From Rhynchopus sp. YZ270_cl-10 (taxonomy: Eukaryota; Euglenozoa; Diplonemea; Diplonemida; Diplonemidae), in NCBI GenBank assembly GCA_964035575.1, contig OZ037869.1, forward strand, positions 930,001 through 994,000: a DNA stretch of 64,000 nucleotides. The letters are read 5' to 3'. A program made the position numbers and the translations under genes. A model generated the notes under the pieces. It was not told the origin of the DNA, made no database searches, and saw only the letters and a program-made list of their open reading frames with translations. Below, piece after piece: positions 1 through 10,104 of this stretch. How positions within the stretch are numbered: position 1 is the first letter of the stretch; each line of letters begins with the position of its first letter.

Positions 1-3000
1 GCGTGCGTTTTGTATGAAACAGAACCGCCCGTTTCAAAGCGTGCGTTGTGTATGAAACAGAACGGACCGTTTTAAAGCGTGCGTTGTGTATGAAACAGAA
101 TCGCCCGTTTGAAAGCGTGCGTTTTGTATGAAACAGAACCGCCCGTTTTAAAGCGTTCGTTGTGTATGAAACAGAATCGCCCGTTTGAAAGCGTTCGTTG
201 TGTATGAAACAGAACCGCCCGTTCTAAAGCGTGCGTTGTGTATGAAACAGAACCGCCCGTTTGAAAGCATGCGTTGTGTATGAAACAGAACCGCCCGTTC
301 TAAAGCGTTCGTTGTGTATGAAACAGAACCGCCCGTTCTAAAGCGTGCGTTGTGTATGAAACAGAACCGCCCGTTTTAAAGCGTGCGTTGTGTATGAAAC
401 AGAATCGCCCGTTTTAAAGCGTGCGTTTTGTATGAAACAGAACCGCCCGTTTCAAAGCGTGCGTTGTGTATGAAACAGAACGGACCGTTTTAAAGCGTGC
501 GTTGTGTATGAAACAGAATCGCCCGTTTGAAAGCGTGCGTTTTGTATGAAACAGAACCGCCCGATTTAAAGCGTGCGTTGTGTATGAAACAGAACCGCCC
601 GTTCTAAAGCGTGTGTTGTGTATGAAACAGAACGGACCGTTTTAAAGCGTGTGTTGTGTATGAAACAGAACGGACCGTTATAAAGCGTGTGTTGTGTATG
701 AAACAGAACGGACCGTTTTAAAGCGTGCGTTGTGTATGAAACAGAACGGACCGTTATAAAGCGTGTGTTGTGTATGAAACAGAACGGACCGTTTTAAAGC
801 GTGCGTTGTGTATGAAACAGAACGCACCGTTTGAAAGCGTGCGTTTTGTGTGAAATACAAGGGCCCGTTTGAAAGCGTGCGTTGTGTATGAAACAGAACG
901 CACCGTTCTAAAGCGTGCGTTTTGTATGAAACAGAACCGCCCGTTCTAAAGCGTGCGTTGTGTATGAAACAGAACCGCCCGTTCTAAAGCGTGCGTTGTG
1001 TATGAAACAGAACCGCCCGTTCTAAAGCGTGCGTTGTGTATGAAACAGAACGGACCGTTTGAAAGCGTGCGTTGTGTATGAAACAGAACCGCCCGTTCTA
1101 AAGCGTGCGTTTTGTATGAAACAGAACCGCCCGTTTCAAAGCGTGCGTTGTGTATGAAACAGAACGGACCGTTTTAAAGCGTGCGTTGTGTATGAAACAA
1201 AACCGCCCGTTTGAAAGCGTGCGTTGTGTATGAAACAGAACCGCCCGTTTTAAAGCATGCGTTGTGTATGAAACAGAACCGCCCGTTCTAAAGCGTGCGT
1301 TGTGTATGAAACAGAACGGACCGTTTGAAAGCGTGCGTTGTGTATGAAACAGAACCGCCCGTTCTAAAGCGTGCGTTGTGTATGAAACAGAACCGCCCGT
1401 TTGAAAGCGTGCGTTGTGTATGAAACAGAACCGCCCGTTTTAAAGCATGCGTTGTGTATGAAACAGAACCGCCCGTTCTAAAGCGTGCGTTGTGTATGAA
1501 ACAGAACGGACCGTTTGAAAGCGTGCGTTGTGTATGAAACAGAACCGCCCGTTCTAAAGCGTGCGTTGTGTATGAAACAGAACCGCCCGTTCTAAAGCGT
1601 GCGTTGTGTATGAAACAGAACGGACCGTTTTAAAGCGTGTGTTGTGTATGAAACAGAACGGCCCGTTCTAAAGCGTGCGTTGTGTATGAAACAGAACCGC
1701 CCGTTTTAAAGCATGCGTTGTGTATGAAACAGAACGGACCGTTTTAAAGCGTGTGTTGTGTATGAAACAGAACGGCCCGTTCTAAAGCGTGCGTTGTGTA
1801 TGAAACAGAACCGCCCGTTCTAAAGCGTGCGTTGTGTATGAAACAGAACCGCCCGTTTTAAAGCATGCGTTGTGTATGATACAGAACGGACCGTTTTAAA
1901 GCGTGCGTTGTGTATGAAACAGAACCGCCCGTTCTAAAGCGTGCGTTGTGTATGAAACAGAACCGCCCGTTTTAAAGCATGCGTTGTGTATGAAACAGAA
2001 CCGCCCGTTCTAAAGCATGCGTTGTGTATGAAACAGAACCGCCCGTTCTAAAGCGTGCGTTGTGTATGAAACAGAACCGCCCGTTCTAAAGCGTGCGTTG
2101 TGTATGAAACAGAACCGCCCGTTTGAAAGCATGCGTTGTGTATGAAACAGAACCGCCCGTTCTAAAGCGTGCGTTGTGTATGAAACAGAACCGCCCGTTC
2201 TAAAGCGTGCGTTGTGTATGAAACAGAACCGCCCGTTTTAAAGCGTGCGTTGTGTATGAAACAGAATCGCCCGTTTGAAAGCGTGCGTTTTGTATGAAAC
2301 AGAACCGCCCGTTTCAAAGCGTGCGTTGTGTATGAAACAGAACGGACCGTTTTAAAGCGTTCGTTGTGTATGAAACAGAATCGCCCGTTTGAAAGCGTTC
2401 GTTGTGTATGAAACAGAACCGCCCGTTCTAAAGCGTGCGTTGTGTATGAAACAGAACCGCCCGTTCTAAAGCGTGCGTTGTGTATGATACAGAACGGACC
2501 GTTTTAAAGCGTGCGTTGTGTATGAAACAGAACCGCCCGTTCTAAAGCGTGCGTTGTGTATGAAACAGAACCGCCCGTTTTAAAGCATGCGTTGTGTATG
2601 AAACAGAACCGCCCGTTCTAAAGCATGCGTTGTGTATGAAACAGAACCGCCCGTTCTAAAGCGTGCGTTGTGTATGAAACAGAACCGCCCGTTCTAAAGC
2701 GTGCGTTGTGTATGAAACAGAACCGCCCGTTTGAAAGCATGCGTTGTGTATGAAACAGAACCGCCCGTTCTAAAGCGTGCGTTGTGTATGAAACAGAACC
2801 GCCCGTTCTAAAGCGTGCGTTGTGTATGAAACAGAATCGCCCGTTTGAAAGCGTGCGTTTTGTATGAAACAGAACCGCCCGTTTCAAAGCGTGCGTTGTG
2901 TATGAAACAGAACCGCCCGTTTTAAAGCGTGCGTTGTGTATGAAACAGAATCGCCCGTTTGAAAGCGTGCGTTTTGTATGAAACAGAACCGCCCGTTTCA

Positions 3001-5166
3001 AAGCGTGCGTTGTGTATGAAACAGAACCGCCCGTTCTAAAGCGTGCGTTGTGTATGAAACAGAACCGCCCGTTTTAAAGCGTGCGTTGTGTATGAAACAG
3101 AATCGCCCGTTTGAAAGCGTGCGTTTTGTATGAAACAGAACCGCCCGTTTCAAAGCGTGCGTTGTGTATGAAACAGAACGGACCGTTTTAAAGCGTGCGT
3201 TGTGTATGAAACAGAATCGCCCGTTTGAAAGCGTGCGTTTTGTATGAAACAGAACCGCCCGTTTTAAAGCGTTCGTTGTGTATGAAACAGAATCGCCCGT
3301 TTGAAAGCGTTCGTTGTGTATGAAACAGAACCGCCCGTTCTAAAGCGTGCGTTGTGTATGAAACAGAACCGCCCGTTCTAAAGCGTGCGTTGTGTATGAA
3401 ACAGAACCGCCCGTTTGAAAGCATGCGTTGTGTATGAAACAGAACCGCCCGTTCTAAAGCGTTCGTTGTGTATGAAACAGAACCGCCCGTTCTAAAGCGT
3501 GCGTTGTGTATGAAACAGAACCGCCCGTTTTAAAGCGTGCGTTGTGTATGAAACAGAATCGCCCGTTTTAAAGCGTGCGTTTTGTATGAAACAGAACCGC
3601 CCGTTTCAAAGCGTGCGTTGTGTATGAAACAGAACGGACCGTTTTAAAGCGTGCGTTGTGTATGAAACAGAATCGCCCGTTTGAAAGCGTGCGTTTTGTA
3701 TGAAACAGAACCGCCCGTTTTAAAGCGTGCGTTGTGTATGAAACAGAACCGCCCGTTCTAAAGCGTGCGTTGTGTATGAAACAGAACGGACCGTTTTAAA
3801 GCGTGCGTTGTGTATGAAACAGAACCGCCCGTTTCAAAGCGTGCGTTGTGTATGAAACAGAACGGACCGTTTTAAAGCGTGCGTTGTGTATGAAACAGAA
3901 CAGCGCGTTTTAAAGCGTGCGTTGTGTATGAAACAGAACGGACCGTTTTAAAGCGTGTGTTGTGTATGAAACAGAACGGACCGTTTTAAAGCGTGCGTTG
4001 TGTATGAAACAGAACGGACCGTTATAAAGCGTGCGTTGTGTATGAAACAGAACGCACCGTTTGAAAGCGTGCGTTTTGTGTGAAATACAAGGGCCCGTTT
4101 GAAAGCGTGCGTTGTGTATGAAACAGAACGCACCGTTCTAAAGCGTGCGTTTTGTATGAAACAGAACGGCCCGTTCTAAAGCGTGCGTTGTGTATGAAAC
4201 AGAACGGACCGTTTGAAAGCGTGCGTTTTGTGTGAAACAGAACCGCCCGTTTGAAAGCGTGCGTTGTGTATGAAACAGAACGGACCGTTATAAAGCGTGC
4301 GTTGTGTATGAAACAGAACAGCCCGTTTTAATGCGTGCGTTGTGTATGAAACAGAACGCACCGTTTGAAAGCGTGCGTTTTGTGTGAAATACAAGGGCCC
4401 GTTTGAAAGCGTGCGTTGTGTATGAAACAGAACGCACCGTTCTAAAGCGTGCGTTTTGTATGAAACAGAACGGCCCGTTCTAAAGCGTGCGTTGTGTATG
4501 AAACAGAACGGACCGTTTGAAAGCGTGCGTTTTGTGTGAAACAGAACCGCCCGTTTGAAAGCGTGCGTTGTGTATGAAACAGAACAGCCCGTTTGAAAGC
4601 GTTCGTTTTGTATGAAACAGAACCGCCCGTTCTAAAGCGTGCGTTGTGTATGAAACAGAACCGCCCGTTTGAAAGCGTGCGTTGTGTATGAAACAGAACG
4701 GACCGTTTTAAAGCGTGCGTTGTGTATGAAACAGAACGGCCCGTATGAAAGCGTGCGTTGTGTATGAAACAAAACCGCCCGTTTGAAAGCGTGCGTTGTG
4801 TATGAAACAGAACGCACCGTTCTAAAGCGTGCGTTTTGTATGAAACAGAACGGCCCGTTCTAAAGCGTGCGTTGTGTATGAAACAGAACGGACCGTTTGA
4901 AAGCGTGCGTTTTGTGTGAAACAGAACGGCCCGTTTTAAAGCGTGCGTTGTGTATGAAACAGAACGGCCCGTTCTAAAGCATGCGTTGTGTATGAAACAG
5001 AACCGCCCGTTCTAAAGCGTGCGTTGTGTATGAAACAGAACGGACCGTTTGAAAGCGTGCGTTTTGTGTGAAACAGAACCGCCCGTTTGAAAGCGTGTGT
5101 TGTGTATGAAACAGAACAGCCCGTTTGAAAGCGTGCGTTTTGTGTGAAACACAAGGGCCCGTTTGA
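1..5166. repeat. 38-bp tandem repeat array, about 136 units
   Basis: The stretch is a head-to-tail array of a 38-bp unit beginning GCGTGCGTTGTGTATGAAAC. Most units differ only at position 10 (G/T), positions 25-28 and positions 34-35. The variable part keeps a small dyad (GAAC...GTTC or AACGG.CCGTT). Higher-order structure is visible: the variant with GTGTGAAATACAAGGGCCCG recurs at about 4079 and 4383, exactly eight units apart, and also near 846. The array starts before the window. Because 38 is not a multiple of 3, one strand stays open for up to 127 codons, giving repetitive ORFs that I regard as artefacts. A satellite, possibly subtelomeric or centromeric, is the likely class; which one cannot be told here. 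Confidence 0.97.
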
Positions 5167-5539
5167 ATGGTTATTTCCCGCCCTCCCGACAAAGCCCGAG
5201 GGAGTCCCGAGGGCAGCGGGAGGGCGGGATGTAGCTTTGTGACCCGACCAGGCGGCTTTCCGTACCCGACTGAGTGCCCCCTTTTGTGTGGCTTTTTACG
5301 TGTAAACACAAGGGAACCTGCAAGGAAGCATAGGTTAGGGGGGGTGCACGATGGCACCCCCAAAGTGGCCGTACGTACGCAAATACGCAGAGTGAGCCTT
5401 TTTAACACGGTTCTGGGCCGTTTAAAAAACTTTCCGGCCGGTTTCCGACACCAAAAAGCGGCCACTTTTTCAAGGGAGGCAAAAAATCTTCAAGGGAGCC
5501 CTTGAAGATTAAAGGGAGCCAAAATCTTCGCGGGAGGGT
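5167..5539. mobile_element. Insertion inside the 38-bp array
   Basis: This is 373 bp of unrelated sequence interrupting the array. Its ends are roughly inverted: the left begins TGGTTATTTCCCGCCCTCCC, and the right, read in reverse, begins TGTAACCCTCCCGCG. This suggests a small non-autonomous element. An open frame on the + strand (5167-5505) has no recognisable domain and overlaps low-complexity palindromic DNA, so I do not call a gene. A GC-rich palindrome lies near 5176-5230. Confidence 0.5.
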
Positions 5540-5812
5540 TACAAAGCGTGCGTTGTGTATGAAACAGAACGGACCGTTTGAAAGCGTTCGTTTTGTATGA
5601 AACAGAACCGCCCGTTCTAAAGCCTGCGTTGTGTATGAAACAAAACCGCCCGTTCTAAAGCGTGCGTTGTGTATGAAACAGAACGCACCGTTTGAAAGCG
5701 TGCGTTGTGTATGAAACAAAACCGCCCGTTTTAAAGCGTGCGTTGTGTATGAAACAGAACGGCCCGTTTTAAAGCGTGCGTTTTGTGTGAAACAGAACGG
5801 CCCGTTTTATAT
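5540..5812. repeat. 38-bp tandem array, resumed (about 7 units)
   Basis: The same 38-bp unit family as 1-5166 continues after the insertion and stops at about 5812, where unique sequence begins. The units here mix the ACGG, ACGC and ACCG variants. Confidence 0.95.
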
Positions 5813-6560
5813 GGGGCTGATTCTGCTCTGACGAATGATCATTTCTTCTATGCAAGTGCACCGGGTGGATGCAAGGGGCCTGCGTTGAACCAGATAGTGA
5901 TCAGTACTCGCTGAATGTGAGGGATGAACCGTACAGTTTCATAATAAAGATGCTGCGCACTTTTCTGCCCTTATTTGCAACCGCTGATCTTTTGTAGTGG
6001 GACTTTTGGTTTCTTGTGTGGACCAACGTAAACCAGCAGCACTAGAGAAGATGCCAAAAATGTGTCCTTATTGGTGTGGGGGAATTGGAGGGCAGGATAC
6101 GTGCGGAAATGTACGAAAGTACTGATAAAAGGGTAAACGCGGAAATTGTTAAAATTTTGGACTAGTGACCCTCTTCCCGGCACTGAAACAGGCTTCTTTT
6201 CTGCCGACTGTTTTGCCCTTTAAGGAGCTCACGCAAGCGTGATGACTCCAGGCTGGGACGAACCCATATAGTCAGGGGTCTTGTTGTGAAAAAACTACCA
6301 ATCAAGGAGAGGGTCTTTTTTGGGATTTTTGGAGGGGTCGCACGTCCGCTTGGGGGATGTGGGGCACACGCGCACCCCGCTGTGGCTCGCGCATACCACC
6401 GCTAACTACTCAGCGTGAGCTGCACATACCAGGATGTCGGACCATACACCAGGTTCTGCCAGATAGAGTCCACAAAACGTACGGAGAAGTGCGAATCACC
6501 CCTTCAACCACACCACTTTTTGTGTTTTTTTTTTTTTTTTTGTTCTACCGTAGTATTTTT
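5813..6560. other. Spacer with a possible decayed coding fragment
   Basis: No gene was recognised. Immediately after the array, 5813-5928 reads as an ordinary-looking + strand peptide (GADSALTNDHFFYASAPGG and on). A neighbouring frame continues plausibly to about 5997 (DQYSLNVRDEPYSFIIKM). This could be a broken gene fragment with one frame change, but nothing identifies its family. A poly-T tract lies at 6523-6541. Confidence 0.3.
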
Positions 6561-9500
6561 CATGGATGTACAAAGTACTTTTTTCCAGAAAGTAAAAAAA
6601 AGTAGAAAAATCCCAGTACTTGATACTTCAAGCACGGATGCTGCCAGATCTGGCCAGATCTCCAGATCTGGGCCGCCCAGATCTGGCCAGATCTGGGAAA
6701 AATTTTTTTTTTTTTGAAAAAAAATTTTTTCCCAGACGTCCCAGATCTGGCCAGATCTGGCCAGATCTGGCCACATCTGGGAGATCTGGGACGTCTGGGA
6801 AAATTTTTTTTTCCAGGTACCCCCCAATGACATAACGAAGTATCGCTTGAAGTACCGTTCAATAAACGTTGCTCGTGTGTGCAAGTTACGAAGTAGGACA
6901 CACAAGGTATATCAAACGATAAATCAATCAGATAAACGTTACATCATTGGAAAATTGTTGGCACCGCCGCCCTGTCTTCGTATTTATTACGTCGACAGGC
7001 CAAACAGCGTTGGGCTCAGAAGAAGCAGTGCAAAACACTGGGGATCAACATGAGAACCAACTCCCAACAACACAGGCTACCGAAGTAGCAGGTGGGGTGT
7101 TGCGGGTGTTTGGGGTGAAAGAAAATCGATTTTGGTAAGTTACAGCAGAAAATTCTTAAGTTTGCACAATTGAGAAGGGTGTTACCACTGCCTAATATTA
7201 TTCGTACATGTGAACCGGTAAGGTCGAGAAGGGTGGACACGGCATACAAGTACAAGTACAAGTAAGACGTACCTTCTACAAAGGCTGAATTCGCAATTCT
7301 TAAGGGATTGAATTCAGCCCCCACGTGGTGTTTTTGAGAAAATCATTCCATGGTATACAACTATGGTTCCCGAAGAATGATTCGCCCCTCCTCGTTCATG
7401 CAAACTTAAGAAAATTCTGAAGTAACTACAACCTGGCGTGCGGGTACAGATGCATTGCTTTGTTCTTTCCTCAAAGTCATGTGTGATCTCTCGGGTCTGT
7501 ACTAAAGTCAGTGTTTAGATAAGCATCCACTTGACTCGTTCTAACAACCGTTGAAATCTAGAACAAAACAATACACTGCCCCTTCTCACACCAAGCCGCC
7601 ATGCTTCAAGAGCATGCCCTGGGCAAAAATTACTGTGACAAAAATTAGTTTTCTGGGGGAACGCAATATTTTCTTGTGCCTAGTCCTCCGCAAGCAGAGG
7701 ACAGACTTTCCGGATCCCGAAGTCGAATTTCTTGCACTAGCTACGCTCCCTGGGTTAAATGGCTATAGCAGTGACTGACTAAGAGTTTCATAATAATTAG
7801 GGTGGTCTATGGGGTGGGTTAATGGAAAAGTTGGTATATAAACCCGACTTTTACGATCGCCACCTGGTTTTGAAATAATTGCACCAGCTCTTCCGTCGGC
7901 ACTGCTTCGCTGTTATGATGAAGGGTCGTCGGTTCGGGTACCTGTTAAGAGAAATTGAATGTAAAAGTAGAGACTACAACAAAAAAACAAACAAACAAAC
8001 AAGAAGCCGCCCCGTACCCCTTAAACGTAAAAGTGACATTTTTGTTGACAAAAAAAAAAAATAGCTAAAAAATAGCGAACATGTCGAAAAGGGAGAAAAT
8101 CGGGGGGTTAAAAACATACCTTGCACTCGGCCCACTCTCCAGGTACAAAGAACATCACTGCACGACAAACCCACTACTACGATAGAAAATAACTATTTTT
8201 TACCGAACAGAAAGGTCGTTTTATTGATGAGTGTTTTCTGAGTGCACACTCAGTGGGGACAAAATGCAACACTTACCGAAAAAATTCTCCAATCGGACAA
8301 AAACCTTTCTAAACACCCAAAAAAAAACACCTCAGTCCACATCCGCTGGGGTCGCGAGATGGAAATATATGGTTTTACAGCTTTTGGGGGGTCTAGCGTG
8401 GGTCCCAGATGCATTTTGCAACGGGTCTGTGTGTGTGCCTCAACCGCTTCACAGTACCCTTTTTTGTAACTGAAAACGACGCATCCTGTACCTAAGTGCA
8501 CTGAAGCCTTGCTTGCGTCCTCCTTCGTGGTTTTGGGCGTTCGCATGCGAGAATCATTATCGCATTCTCACATGTAATTCTCGCATCACGGAGAGGATTT
8601 TAGCGTTACGTGACCACAAAAAAAGTGCACAAAATTAGTTTGGTCAAAAATCACCTTGCACTTGTGAAGGAATTGCTGAGGAAATCTGAAATATGCGTGT
8701 TTTGGTACACAAAAGTGCGTTTTGGGTGGTTCTGAAGGGTCAAAACACCAAAAAAAAACGTTTTTTTGCATTTTTGGTCACCCAAGGACCCACTATTTTG
8801 GTTGATATTTTTTTTTTTCCCTTTGCGAAAAAATACCCAAAAATCACGGCTATAAAAACGCTAAGGAAAAATCGATTTTCATTTTTTGGGCAGAGAAGTG
8901 CGTTTTAGGCGCCCACAGATGGTCAAAACATCAAAATTTTTGTGTTTTTGGCATCTTTGGACACCCAAGGACCCACTATCAGGGGTGAATTTTTTTTGCC
9001 TGAGATTTGCCTTTGCCAGAAATCGAAGAAAAAAAAATTATGAAGGAAATTGCTAAGAAAAAGTCGAAATTGTGGGCCCCTGTACTGCATATGGCGGTAC
9101 CAGATCGTCAAAACACCCGACTCTTGCGTTTTTTTGCACTTTTTGGTACACAAAAACCCTGCTCAGGGGTCAAAATTTTCCCGGAAAAAAAAAATTTTTT
9201 TTTTCGAGATTTTTCAAAAATCGACTTGTCTTTGGTAAAAACCATGAAATTTCGGGTTCGCAAAACCACGTTTTAGACCCCCACAGATGCTCAAAAGTGC
9301 CAAATTTTGCTTTAAATGGCCTCAAATCGTCGAAATTAGCCCTTTTTAGGGGCGAAAAAAAAAATTCGAGAGTCCCTTTCCCTGGGAGACAATAGCCAGA
9401 AATCTGAGGGAAAAAAAAAACTGGCCAGATTTCCAGATCTGGCCAGATCTGGGGAGTTTTTTTTTTTTTTTGAAAAAAAAAATTTCCCAGATTCCCAGAT

Positions 9501-9927
9501 CTGGCCAGATCTGGCCAGATCTGGAAACAAGATCTCGACATCTGGAAAACGAGCCAGATCTGGGAAATTGGCCCCCAAATCTGGCCAGATCTGGCAGCAT
9601 CCGTGTTCAAGTACTTGACCCGTTTTTTTTTTTTTTTTTTTACTTGATTACTTTTTTTTTTGCATCAAGTACTTGATTCGGCAAAAAAATGGAAAAGTAC
9701 TTGAATAAATTCAAGTACTTTTCCATTTTTTTTACTTTTTTTGCCAATTCAAGTACTTGATGCAACAAAAAAAGTAATCAAGTACAAAAAAAGTGAAAGT
9801 ACTTGAAGGAAAAAAAGTACTTGAAGCAAGAAAAAAATTTTTTTTTCTTTTTTTTTTAAATCGATCAAGTACTTGAAGTACACCAAAAAAAGTGAAAAAA
9901 AGTAATCAAGTACTTTGTACATCCATG
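6561..9927. mobile_element. 3.4-kb element with long, internally palindromic inverted termini
   Basis: The ends are inverted copies: CATGGATGTACAAAGTA at 6561-6577 and its reverse complement at 9911-9927. Further in, both arms carry a matching block (AGTACTTGA, then CACGGATGCTGCCAG, near 6617-6645 and inverted near 9593-9620). Next comes a cluster of CCAGATCTGG palindromes (6646-6810 and 9421-9596) around an A/T tract, so each arm is itself palindromic. The right arm has an extra perfect palindrome around 9688-9730. The interior shows no transposase; short open frames at 6947-7138 and 7551-7778 are unidentified. A non-autonomous or decayed DNA element is the best reading. Confidence 0.7.
8690..9350. 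repeat. Degenerate tandem repeat, period about 184 bp
   Basis: About four diverged copies begin near 8709, 8893, 9073 and 9262. Each has the order AAGTGCGTTTT, then TCAAAACA(C/T)C, a T-rich stretch, a GGACCCACTAT-like end and an A/T homopolymer. The copies lie inside the 3.4-kb inverted-repeat element. No coding potential is seen. Confidence 0.6.
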
Positions 9928-10104
9928 ATTTTTGTTTGTGAATTCAATTGAATTGGTAAACTGATTGTTCTTGCCCCCACTATTTGTCCTTACTCACTCC
10001 TGACGTGTCCTCATCCTCGTCCTTTCCTTCCTCCTTCCCCTCATTGCCCCCCATACTTCAGACACATCCACACAACAGCGACACCTTACTCTGTGGGTAA
10101 GGAC

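Noticed and set aside
5167-5505. 112-codon frame in the satellite insertion
   Set aside because: It spans palindromic and low-complexity DNA and has no recognisable protein features.
678-5719. Repetitive minus-strand open frames with HTQRTL/FIHNARF periodicity
   Set aside because: They are frame artefacts of a 38-bp satellite; similar frames exist all along the array, without gene-like flanks.
1-5812. CRISPR array
   Set aside because: The 38-bp units abut directly with no unique spacers, and the genome is eukaryotic.
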